Positions 1-7,136 of a DNA stretch of 14,100 bases are shown here, in pieces. Under the pieces are notes generated by a model. It saw only the letters and a list, made by a program, of their open reading frames with translations. It was not told the DNA's origin and searched no databases. Both the position numbers and the translations under genes were made by a program. This DNA comes from Candidatus Pollutiaquabacter sp. GTDB taxonomy: Bacteria; Bacteroidota; Bacteroidia; AKYH767-A; 2013-40CM-41-45. The DNA lies in contig CAINVI010000255.1 of the NCBI GenBank assembly GCA_903854075.1, forward strand, positions 1-14,100. Direction: 5' to 3'. Each line of letters starts with the position of its first letter. Positions within the stretch are counted from its first letter, which is position 1.

Positions 1-1869
1 CACGTCTTCCTGATACACCATGATACCGTACGTTTCTTCCATCAGGTCTTTCATCACCGGATGAATGTAAGTGCGGCGTGAAGGATCATGTGTACGAAGA
101 ATATACTCGCGCATCATTCCGGATTTGGCGACACCGGGACGTATGATCGAACTGGCGGCGACCAACTGAATATACCGATCAACACGCAGCTTTTTCAGCA
201 GCATCCGCATTGCCGGTGACTCCACGTAGAAACATCCCATACATCGTCCTTCACGAATCAGGGACTTGACCGTTTCGTCCTGCTTGAATCGCGCGACATC
301 GTGTATGTCGATGTCGATGTCACGGTTCTTTCGTACGATATCGACCGTATCTTTGATATGGCCTAATCCACGCTGACTCAGGATATCGTACTTATATAAC
401 CCGACATCCTCCGCTTCCAGCATGCTGAACTGTGTCGTAGGAAAACCTTTCGGCGGCATGTTCGTCGCCGTATACCACGTCAATGGTTTTTCAGAAATCA
501 AGATGCCGCCGGCATGAATACTGAGATGCCCGGGGAAATCCGCAATCCGTTGTGCGGCTCGGTGAATCTGGAGTTTAACGGAATCGTCGGGTAACCGAAC
601 AGCGTGCCGGTCCGTCATCGCATCAATTTCTGCTTTGGGCAATCCAAAAACTTTTCCCAATTCACGCATCGATGCATTGTACTGAAATGTGGAATATGTT
701 GCGAGTAAGGCGACGTGTTCGCGCCCGTGACGATGAAAAATATACCCCGTTACATCGTCACGATCTTTCCACGAAAAATCGAGGTCGAAATCCGGCGGAC
801 TGGTTCGAAACGGATTGATGAATCGTTCGAAATAAAGATCAAGATCGACAGGGTCAACATCGGTGATACGCAGGCAATATGCCACAATACTGTTGGCACC
901 GCTTCCGCGACCGACGTAAAAGTATCCGCGGTGTCGTGCGTAGCGGACAATGTCCCAATTAATCAGGAAATACGGTGCAAAGCCAAGTTCACCGATCATC
1001 GCGAGTTCTTTCTCAACGCGCTCCATCACCTGCAATGATTCACTCCCATAGCGCTCCTTCATCCCGTTAAGGGTTTCCCGACGAAGTATTTCCCGATCCA
1101 GCACTTTACTCCCGGAAAATGTCTGCTTATTCTTACTCTCCCGAAAATCAAAAGCGATGCCACACCATTCGAGCAACCGCTCCGCATTGGTCACCAAATC
1201 GGGAGCTTCCTGAAATGCCTTACAGATACGAGTGGGCGAAGGCATGACTTCATAGCTTGCGGCGAGCTCGCCGTCCGTAATCCGACTGAGCAACGTATTA
1301 CGATCAATAGCACGGAGTATACGATGTACTGCGTGATCGTCTGTCGTACGCAATGTGACCGGCCACCATGCAACGAGCCGGTCGGTAAACGCCGCATACG
1401 CGGAGAGTCGTAATCGCGGTAACTGATCGGGACGCACACCGATGTAAAACGGTAACGGGCGCCGGGAGCCGGATAAGAATGATTTGGCCAGACGCTCCAG
1501 CGCCGGTGTTCCGAAGGGAACAATCCAGCTGATATTGACCGTGAACGGCGGTGTATCGGGAATCTCGGGCATCACATTCGTACCGTGGCGCAAACATTGC
1601 GTAAGGAAAACATTCAGCTCATGAAACCCTTCGTTGTTGTGCGCAATGCCGATGTATCGCAATTCGGTACCACAACGGAACTCGATGCCAACAACCGGCT
1701 CAATACCATAGTTGGGAGCAAGGCGCACGAAATCAATTACACCCGACGTGTTGTTGATGTCGGTTAACGCCAGCTTACGAATTCCGTGTTGCTGTGCAAG
1801 CGACAACAACTCTTCCACCGACAACAAGCCGTAGTGAAAACTGAAATATGTATGGCAATTGAGTAACAT
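1..1869 (-). CDS. dnaE: DNA polymerase III alpha subunit family (DnaE), probably the second, translesion-type paralogue; 3' end outside window
   Basis: Reading the minus strand from the ATG at 1869 gives 623 codons with no stop, so the gene runs off the left edge with its C-terminal part missing. It would add nucleotides to a primer at the replication fork or during lesion bypass. The N-terminus is a PHP domain (about residues 1-65), but the usual HxHxxxS reads NCHTYFS (N4 replaces the first His), and the usual TDH reads TDI (D37, I38). The polymerase core is intact: GRGSGAN at 320-326, the catalytic pair in PDFDLDF (D362 and D364), and the third aspartate in YKYDILSQ (D495). The region past about 560 (SSIIRPGVAKSGMM) is typical polymerase palm or fingers. 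The degenerate PHP resembles the shorter second DnaE that many Bacteroidota carry, a likely counterpart of DnaE2/ImuC; this is inference. No imuA or imuB lies upstream in the window. The family call is firm; the paralogue assignment is moderate. Confidence 0.93.
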   Translation of the reverse strand, partial: MLLNCHTYFSFHYGLLSVEELLSLAQQHGIRKLALTDINNTSGVIDFVRLAPNYGIEPVVGIEFRCGTELRYIGIAHNNEGFHELNVFLTQCLRHGTNVMPEIPDTPPFTVNISWIVPFGTPALERLAKSFLSGSRRPLPFYIGVRPDQLPRLRLSAYAAFTDRLVAWWPVTLRTTDDHAVHRILRAIDRNTLLSRITDGELAASYEVMPSPTRICKAFQEAPDLVTNAERLLEWCGIAFDFRESKNKQTFSGSKVLDREILRRETLNGMKERYGSESLQVMERVEKELAMIGELGFAPYFLINWDIVRYARHRGYFYVGRGSGANSIVAYCLRITDVDPVDLDLYFERFINPFRTSPPDFDLDFSWKDRDDVTGYIFHRHGREHVALLATYSTFQYNASMRELGKVFGLPKAEIDAMTDRHAVRLPDDSVKLQIHRAAQRIADFPGHLSIHAGGILISEKPLTWYTATNMPPKGFPTTQFSMLEAEDVGLYKYDILSQRGLGHIKDTVDIVRKNRDIDIDIHDVARFKQDETVKSLIREGRCMGCFYVESPAMRMLLKKLRVDRYIQLVAASSIIRPGVAKSGMMREYILRTHDPSRRTYIHPVMKDLMEETYGIMVYQEDV

Positions 1870-1930
1870 GAACCGACAGGAGTCCGCATACCGCAGAATA
1901 AGACGCTGTAACTAGCGCCGTTCTACGAGG

Positions 1931-1972
1931 AGATTGTTTGTAATACGATCTTTTTGGTAGATTGTATTATAA
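1931..1972. promoter_or_regulatory. Imperfect inverted repeat plus direct repeat upstream of the DnaE gene (candidate operator)
   Basis: Arms TTGTAATACGATCT (1938-1951) and AGATTGTATTATAA (1959-1972) are complementary at 12 of 14 positions across a 7-base loop. AGATTGT also occurs as a direct repeat at 1931-1937 and 1959-1965. The site lies 60-140 bases upstream of the DnaE start in an AT-rich gap. No T-run follows on the minus strand, so it does not look like a terminator. A protein-binding site, for example for a damage-response repressor, is possible. I recognise no known consensus. Confidence 0.35.
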
Positions 1973-2065
1973 TCAATTTTTGGGAGAAAAAAATCCGAAC
2001 CAGTAAATAAATAATGCCGCTCCAGTCAGAAGGCCGTCAACAAGAAAAACAAGAAAGAATCGGCC

Positions 2066-3736
2066 TTAGTGTTTGACCAGCAACTGCTTCACCGAAAAAT
2101 CAGGTCCTGAAACAGCAACCACATAAGTGCCGGCAGGAAGAAGAGAAAGATCCAACTCCTCCAATTGAGCATTGAAACGGGAAGCTTGATAAACAGACTT
2201 GCCCGGCATATCAAAAATTGTCACCTGTACCGTTCCACTAAAATCACCTCGCAACGACACACGACCATTGGTAGGATTTGGAAAAAGCGCCAGTCGGAAA
2301 TCGGAAGAAGGGGAATCGATTGCATTAATTAACGGATCATTCAAATAGACAGGAACCAAGACGGAAGACTGTCCCGGAAGTGTAGTCGAAAAAGTGAGCG
2401 ATGCGAGTATGGATGAAGAAGATTGCGGCGCAGCGAGAATTTGAACTACGTGCGCTTCACCCGGCTGCAAGGTTACCGTGCCGCTTCCGCCGACAAATGA
2501 AAATACAGCAGGTTGCGACAATGCAAAGTTGGAAAGATCAATAGAAGTGTTACCGTTATTAACGATGACATACGCATACGTCGCTGTTGAGCCGGTAGCG
2601 ACATAGCCGTAGACAATGGTGTCCTCCGGAAAATCCAATGAACGTTGCACCGGCGCTACGGATGTAGTGACAACGGACTGAATTCGTTCAACGAACTGCG
2701 GGTAGTCCACAAACGGATTACGATTGTTCTGATTAGCATAGATGTCGTTGTTCCTTCGACGTTCAATCGCATCCGGCAGAAACAAGGAATGCCAGCTGCG
2801 CAGCAGGCTTTCCTGCGGCTGCACAAAATTGGCATAATCTTGATATCGCAGTACAAAATAAAGCAGGGAACGGGCAGCTTTTCCTTTCTGAATATCCCGC
2901 GGCTCAAACGATGTTCCGTCGGAAACTGAACCGCCATCCGACCAAATGATATTGCTGTTTACATAAGCAAACGGGTTGCTTCCGCGCTGGTTGTTGGACA
3001 AATCATCACATGGAAAAAGATGATGAAGATCCGAACGCATAGGCTCCAGAGAGCCGAAAAAACCCTGAGGAAAGGTGTGCTCCGTATTGAATCCATAATT
3101 CGTCTGACAATCGGTACGATCCACATAGCCTACCGCCAAAGCGCCGGTGTAACAACTTTGAATCGTATTCTGTGTAGCGCCTTGCCCGTTGCGACGAAGA
3201 TTATCAATCTGCATGAACATGGAATCACGGGCTACGACATAACCCATCGAAACATAGCCGGTGGTGATGGTAGTGCGAATTGCTGCCTTTAATGGCTCTT
3301 CCGCAAGGTTCTCGGTAGCTGCGTAGTAGGCGTTGGAATATCGCCCTTGTCCGACAAGATCGACGCGCACTGCGCCGCGTAGTCCGTCGTTTTCAATGAT
3401 CAATTCAGAATTATGAAGGATATTGTGACGTGGCGAAAACCTGATCCAGACCGACCTCGTACCGGAGGCAGGAATAGTAAAAGCGGAAGCGCTGGCCGCC
3501 ACTGAAAAAGCAGGAGCTCCATAAATGGTATAAAAGCGAAAGCGATTCACAGTAACAGGCCGGCTCAATGAATTGGTCAATGTCAACGCAATACTGTCCG
3601 GAGCGTTTTCAAAAACGGTACCGAAGTTTAGTTGGCTGACAGATGGAATGATGGCCTGGCCACTGGCAGTATACGACAGTAAAGCCTGCAACACAAGCAC
3701 AAAAGAAACCACTGTGGAAGAAAGGCGATTCGTCAT
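2066..3736 (-). CDS. Secreted endonuclease I family nuclease with Ig-like domains and T9SS C-terminal sorting domain
   Basis: A 556-residue protein predicted to cut DNA or RNA outside the cell. Residues 1-27 form a signal peptide (hydrophobic run, then TASGQA). About 30-130 is a beta-rich ASPM/Hydin-type (choice-of-anchor D) Ig-like domain with LNFGTVFENAPDSIALTLTN. The nuclease domain spans about 135-355: EHTFPQ (219-224), SDLHHLFP (235-242) containing the metal/catalytic histidines, NNQRGSNPF (248-256), GKAARSLLYF (285-294) and NRNPFVDYPQFVE (338-350), all hallmarks of the endonuclease I (EndA/BsuBI-type His-Me finger) family. A second Ig-like segment follows (about 365-470). The last 80 residues are a type A Por/T9SS sorting domain with LFPNPTNGRVSL (484-495), which is removed on export. 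A role in extracellular nucleic-acid breakdown for nutrients, or in biofilm or neutrophil DNA degradation, is inferred. The gene appears monocistronic; TACATTTA just upstream of the start (minus strand) is only a weak match to the phylum -7 element. Confidence 0.93.
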   Translation of the reverse strand: MTNRLSSTVVSFVLVLQALLSYTASGQAIIPSVSQLNFGTVFENAPDSIALTLTNSLSRPVTVNRFRFYTIYGAPAFSVAASASAFTIPASGTRSVWIRFSPRHNILHNSELIIENDGLRGAVRVDLVGQGRYSNAYYAATENLAEEPLKAAIRTTITTGYVSMGYVVARDSMFMQIDNLRRNGQGATQNTIQSCYTGALAVGYVDRTDCQTNYGFNTEHTFPQGFFGSLEPMRSDLHHLFPCDDLSNNQRGSNPFAYVNSNIIWSDGGSVSDGTSFEPRDIQKGKAARSLLYFVLRYQDYANFVQPQESLLRSWHSLFLPDAIERRRNNDIYANQNNRNPFVDYPQFVERIQSVVTTSVAPVQRSLDFPEDTIVYGYVATGSTATYAYVIVNNGNTSIDLSNFALSQPAVFSFVGGSGTVTLQPGEAHVVQILAAPQSSSSILASLTFSTTLPGQSSVLVPVYLNDPLINAIDSPSSDFRLALFPNPTNGRVSLRGDFSGTVQVTIFDMPGKSVYQASRFNAQLEELDLSLLPAGTYVVAVSGPDFSVKQLLVKH

Positions 3737-3799
3737 GACTACACCCTGATGGGGGCGTAAATGTACGCAATCGCCTTTGATTTCAGTCTATTAAATGAA

Positions 3800-4858
3800 T
3801 TAGTACAATTCGCCTTCCCCGGGCTCACGACCATTGAGCACTGCCTGCATATCGTTTATTTTCCGACCTACGAGGCTGACAAGTTGAGGTGGACCCAGCA
3901 CTTTAATCTGGTCCATCCACATGAAGATCCATCCCAGAAGTTCACGATTCAATTGGGTTTGGAATTGTAAAATAAGCTGTCCATTCTCATCATGAATAAA
4001 CCGTTGCGTCGGATGCCAACTGCGTTTCTCCAGAAATGGATGTAATAGTTCACCGTGAGAACCATGTTGTGCGGCGTGAAAAAGTATGGAGACTTTGTAC
4101 ACCGGTCCCTCGCCATAGGTGATACCGAAACGATGGGACAATTCCGATTCCACTTCCTCACGCGGCGGATGCTTCCTGAAACGGATATTCGGAAAACTGA
4201 TTTTAGAAATACTCTCCACTTCCAGGAAGTGAAAACGCTTTTGCCCTTTGCGGATTGCGGCGACATACAATGTACCACGATGACTGATGATATAATGAAT
4301 CGCCCAGTCAAAAATTCCTTTGACCGGCTGCTCGGCTGAAAGCACCGGCAAGAGCTCAAGGGTAACAAGTTCCTTGGTCTCCATAGCACGCATTAGCTTC
4401 AACAGCACGTCCGTATCCTTTTCTGAATAGCAAGCTTCTGCCCAACCGGTGACGATCAAGTGATTTCGCAGTAGTCCTGCGTAATGATCCGGCTCTGCAT
4501 GCTGATTCAACTCACGTTCAATCTCCTCTAAAAACCCGGAGGTCAACGTCTGCAAATGATTGCCGGACAAATGCTTCATCAGGTAATACCGACGCATCGC
4601 TTCACTGCGCTGATCATCTTTGATACGCTTCGCACTGACAACATGCCAACGTTTTTCTTTGGAGTTTTGATTCGTGGTGACCAACTCGAACCCCGGCTCG
4701 TGCAGGGTGTTCTCCAGCTCCTCCAGGTATCTGTAAAGTGTTCGTCGACCAATGCCGAGGTCTACTTTTTTACTCCACAAATACAACTCATCAATTGTTT
4801 GAGGTGTGGACTTAAGACGTTGGTAAATCCGGAATATACGCTCCGATTTTCGCTGCAT
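3800..4858 (-). CDS. WYL-domain helix-turn-helix transcriptional regulator
   Basis: A 352-residue cytoplasmic DNA-binding protein. Residues 1-75 form a winged helix (RIFRIYQRLKSTPQTIDEL, then the recognition-helix-like GRRTLYRYLEELE), as in DeoR/YafY-type regulators. A helical linker covers about 80-150. About 155-225 is a WYL domain, with the core reading GTLYVAAI (195-202) where the family motif is W-Y-L; the W and L are replaced, so its ligand site may differ from the norm. About 250-340 is the C-terminal WCX-like extension (VYKVSILF, then LQFQTQLNRELLGWIFMW). WYL regulators usually sense nucleic acids or nucleotides, and some sit beside defence loci; no defence gene is visible here. The 305-base upstream gap contains a short dyad that could be an autoregulatory site. 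The target is unknown. The family call is good. Confidence 0.88.
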   Translation of the reverse strand: MQRKSERIFRIYQRLKSTPQTIDELYLWSKKVDLGIGRRTLYRYLEELENTLHEPGFELVTTNQNSKEKRWHVVSAKRIKDDQRSEAMRRYYLMKHLSGNHLQTLTSGFLEEIERELNQHAEPDHYAGLLRNHLIVTGWAEACYSEKDTDVLLKLMRAMETKELVTLELLPVLSAEQPVKGIFDWAIHYIISHRGTLYVAAIRKGQKRFHFLEVESISKISFPNIRFRKHPPREEVESELSHRFGITYGEGPVYKVSILFHAAQHGSHGELLHPFLEKRSWHPTQRFIHDENGQLILQFQTQLNRELLGWIFMWMDQIKVLGPPQLVSLVGRKINDMQAVLNGREPGEGELY

Positions 4859-4903
4859 AGAAAAATTTAAAAATTGAAGTACTCACAAAGGTTAATCACA
4901 CAA

Positions 4904-4918
4904 TGTCAAAAACTGACA
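4904..4918. promoter_or_regulatory. Short perfect dyad upstream of the WYL regulator (candidate operator)
   Basis: TGTCA and TGACA form 5-base inverted arms around AAAAC, 46 bases before the start of the WYL regulator. Position and symmetry would suit autoregulation, but arms this short are expected by chance at a fair rate. Confidence 0.2.
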
Positions 4919-5114
4919 AATTGAATCGTGCTGGAACACATCCTTCGACAATCCGTTGTTAAGATTGCATCAGGAAAGGAGCTTGATCACCCCCAACGGG
5001 GTTCACTAACAAGAATGGCAGCAGTTCCAGAAATTCAACTAGAAATCAGTTATGAAAACTTGAATTATAGGTACAAGTATAGCTGAATAGATGAGTAAGG
5101 TTCCGAACCGCAAG

Positions 5115-5147
5115 AAAAAATAGTGAACAACCGGAGCGGCTCAACCG
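5115..5147 (-). terminator. Weak candidate terminator after the DUF3108 gene
   Basis: On the minus strand, just after the DUF3108 stop, a GC-rich segment with CCGG...GAGCCGCTC...CGG can fold into a short bulged hairpin. A six-T run follows about 10 bases later (5115-5120). The distance from stem to T-run and the short stem make this a poor intrinsic terminator, so it is listed with low confidence. Confidence 0.22.
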
Positions 5148-5163
5148 GCACAGTCGAAGTGTA

Positions 5164-5955
5164 TTACTTTTTTCGTTCCACAGCCGGCGGATGAAGCAGG
5201 TTTTCATAGCCGGTAAGATCCATTTTAATCGATCCCACCAGGATATTGGACTGTACGCGCACCGGTATCCGGTTCAAATCATCACTCACCCAGACAGTCA
5301 TATCTTCCGATTCCTTAAAGACCCTTCCCTCCTGCAGCATGGGACGGAAAATCACGCATTTGAATTTCCCCAAATCAGTATGAAGAGTTTCTCTTCCTAT
5401 GAATTTGATATTCAACGGAATCACTTCGTCATCAAGATAACCGTTAATGGGAAAAACATCGCCTGGGCTTGCCTTTGTCAGATCAATCGTCCGGGCAAAA
5501 TAGAATGCCGAAATCAGATCCTGTGTATTATCCGGAATGGAAATGGTTTTCTTTTCACTGCGCGCGGAGTCGGTGTAATGATTAAAGACGACCCGCTGTT
5601 TCTTCTTGTAGCCGCCTTCGCTGATATCACGCACAAATAACCAGGGTACCATGGCATCGGCATCCACATAACTTTCATAGCGATCACGGACCTTGAAAAA
5701 CCAATCAAATGCACCAACCGATTTTCCGCTACCGATTACGTGATAACAAGAACGCGGACCGATCATCTTTTTTTCAGCGGCTATTTGTAATTCTGCCGTA
5801 CCGGCATCAATGAATCCATAGTGAATACGAAACGTCAATTTCTCTCCCGGCTTGAAGGCGCTGTTGGGTACGCTTCGTAAGACCTGCTGACCCGGAGACG
5901 CAGCCGCCATGGCAACACTGAAAATCGACCCTATCAGGAGGAGATAAAAACGCAT
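5164..5955 (-). CDS. DUF3108 domain-containing exported protein
   Basis: The start at 5955 gives 263 residues beginning MRFYLLLIGSIFSVAMAAAS, a clean signal peptide (about 1-20). An in-frame upstream ATG at 5991 would add 12 residues (MVPWPDSCLFSV) in front of the signal and is less likely. The mature protein is beta-rich and matches DUF3108: FKPGEKLTFRIHYGFIDAG (34-52), then the FDWFFKVRDRYESYVD segment (83-98), and a C-terminal block with VWVSDDLNRIPVRVQSNIL (221-239). There is no lipobox cysteine and no membrane segment beyond the signal, so the product is probably periplasmic. The function of the family is not established to my knowledge. It sits between the scpB terminator and the gene-free stretch and looks like a single-gene unit. 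The family call is good; the role is unknown. Confidence 0.85.
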   Translation of the reverse strand: MRFYLLLIGSIFSVAMAAASPGQQVLRSVPNSAFKPGEKLTFRIHYGFIDAGTAELQIAAEKKMIGPRSCYHVIGSGKSVGAFDWFFKVRDRYESYVDADAMVPWLFVRDISEGGYKKKQRVVFNHYTDSARSEKKTISIPDNTQDLISAFYFARTIDLTKASPGDVFPINGYLDDEVIPLNIKFIGRETLHTDLGKFKCVIFRPMLQEGRVFKESEDMTVWVSDDLNRIPVRVQSNILVGSIKMDLTGYENLLHPPAVERKK

Positions 5956-6010
5956 AACAGAGAATAAGCAACTATCGGGCCAAGGCACCATTGCGAGAAA
6001 ACACTACCGA

Positions 6011-6055
6011 AAATAAAAAACGGAGAGAAAGCAAGATTATTGTGCTTTCTCTCCG
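6011..6055 (-). terminator. Strong intrinsic terminator downstream of scpB
   Basis: A perfect 13-base-pair stem, CGGAGAGAAAGCA (6021-6033) with TGCTTTCTCTCCG (6043-6055), encloses a 9-base loop. Read on the minus strand, the stem is followed directly by TTTTTT (6020-6015) and further T-rich sequence. It begins 25 bases past the scpB stop. The plus strand has no T-run after the stem, so it acts in one direction and separates scpB from the DUF3108 gene. Confidence 0.9.
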
Positions 6056-6080
6056 GCATAGGACGGAATGTATCCGCTAG

Positions 6081-6929
6081 TTATTGAATTTCGTCGTCGC
6101 GAAGGTCTTTTTCAACCGCAGACTCGTCGGAAACATCCTGCTGATTTTCCATAAAGATCTGTTTACGGTTTGGAAGTTCCATATCTGACTCCTCGATCAT
6201 GGTCACTTCCGTTTCCAGGGTGACTTCCGGCGCGAGGATCTCACGCACTTCGCTGTCATTATCGATCGGCTCCGGTGATGCAGCAGTGAATTCAGCAACC
6301 ACCACTTCGTTCTCTAATACCTGCGTTTCTTCGCTCATCGGTTCCATATCAGCAGAAGCGCTGTCAATGTAATCCGCCGGCTGACCGATTTCATTCGACT
6401 CTACATGAATGTCTTTCAATTGCGGAAGATCTTTAACGGATTTGATCCCAAAATAATCCATGAAGGTTTCGCTGGTACTGTAAAGAATCGGACGACCCGG
6501 TCCGTCGCTCTTTCCGGAAATACTGATGAGTTCCTTCTCCAGCAACTTCTGGATCGCGTAGTCGCAATTCACCCCACGGATATGTTCTATCTCGGATTTG
6601 GAAATCGGCTGCTTGTAAGCAATGATGGAAAGGGTTTCCATTTGGGCAACCGACAACTTCTTCTTCGCCTTGTGCTGAATCAGTGCATTCACCGTCGGGA
6701 AGTAATCCTTTTTGGTAAGGAACTGAAAACCGCCGGATATTTCCACCAACTCGAACGAGAATTCCTCCCCAAAATATTTCTGTTTGATGACTTCTGTGGC
6801 TGCCAGGATTTCCTCTTCGGAAAGCTCCCAGCCATAACTCAATTTGAGGGAAGCCGCAATTTCATCCATTCCCAGACTTTGCTCGGAACAAAAGATTAGG
6901 GCTTCAATATGCTGATTCAGCTGATTCAT
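6081..6929 (-). CDS. scpB: Segregation and condensation protein B (ScpB) with long acidic C-terminal tail
   Basis: ScpB binds the ScpA kleisin as a dimer and, with SMC, forms the complex that compacts and separates chromosomes. Two winged-helix domains are visible. The first is at about 1-82 (HIEALIFCSEQSLGMDEIA, then FELVEISGGFQFLTK). The second, at about 90-165, has the family signature LSIIAYKQPISKSEIEHIRG (100-119) and GRPILYSTSETFMDYFGI (145-162). The usual protein ends near residue 180-200. This one continues to 282 with a tail (from about 172) very rich in Glu and Asp and poor in aromatic residues, which looks disordered. No scpA lies next to it in the window. A good -33/-7 promoter stands 45-77 bases upstream, and a strong terminator follows, so it is probably transcribed alone. 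Confidence 0.95.
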   Translation of the reverse strand: MNQLNQHIEALIFCSEQSLGMDEIAASLKLSYGWELSEEEILAATEVIKQKYFGEEFSFELVEISGGFQFLTKKDYFPTVNALIQHKAKKKLSVAQMETLSIIAYKQPISKSEIEHIRGVNCDYAIQKLLEKELISISGKSDGPGRPILYSTSETFMDYFGIKSVKDLPQLKDIHVESNEIGQPADYIDSASADMEPMSEETQVLENEVVVAEFTAASPEPIDNDSEVREILAPEVTLETEVTMIEESDMELPNRKQIFMENQQDVSDESAVEKDLRDDEIQ

Positions 6930-6973
6930 AGTCTTAAAATGGGAAAACGGTTTATTTTCGGCGTTTTCGAATT

Positions 6974-7006
6974 CAAACTTAAAAAAAATCCGTCGTTTCC
7001 GACCAA
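6974..7006 (-). promoter_or_regulatory. Bacteroidota-type promoter for scpB
   Basis: On the minus strand TAAGTTTG (6981-6974) matches the phylum -7 consensus TAnnTTTG exactly. A TTG (7006-7004) stands 22 bases upstream, in the range expected for the -33 element. Transcription would start near 6967, about 38 bases before the scpB ATG. A T8 run and AT-rich sequence lie in the spacer. Confidence 0.65.
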
Positions 7007-7136
7007 TAAAAAGGTGGTTAATTCAATAACGGACTAATAATAAAGCGGATAATTTATGAACGAGCGACCACCAGGAGGATCGTGTCTGTTTTTAATGAAT
7101 AAACCACTGAAAAAACAGGCAAATAGGGTATTGGGC

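Larger units (their letters stand above)
4859..5163. other. 305-base intergenic stretch without a recognisable gene
   Basis: The gap separates the WYL regulator start from the stop of the DUF3108 gene, both on the minus strand. It is AT-rich near the regulator, and no ORF or RNA gene could be recognised on either strand. It holds a short dyad TGTCA-AAAAC-TGACA at 4904-4918, 46 bases before the regulator start, a small CCCC-AAC-GGGG hairpin at 4991-5001, and a weak hairpin region at 5131-5147. It presumably carries the regulator's promoter and the DUF3108 transcript end, but no clear -7/-33 pair was found. Confidence 0.6.

Noticed and set aside
1191..1597. Open frames of about 100 codons inside the DnaE gene in other frames
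   Set aside because: They overlap a continuous, well conserved DnaE reading frame and have no recognisable protein features.
2030..2067. AAGGCCG / CGGCCTT inverted repeat at the 3' end of the nuclease gene
   Set aside because: The arms are 7 bases with a 24-base loop, one arm overlaps the stop codon, and no T-run follows on the minus strand. This is too weak to call a terminator.
4991..5001. CCCC-AAC-GGGG hairpin in the gene-free stretch
   Set aside because: The stem is only four pairs with no T-run and no conserved context.
3800..5163. WYL regulator as part of a phage-defence locus
   Set aside because: No defence effector, methylase, helicase or toxin lies on either side; neighbours are a secreted nuclease with an export signal and a DUF3108 protein.
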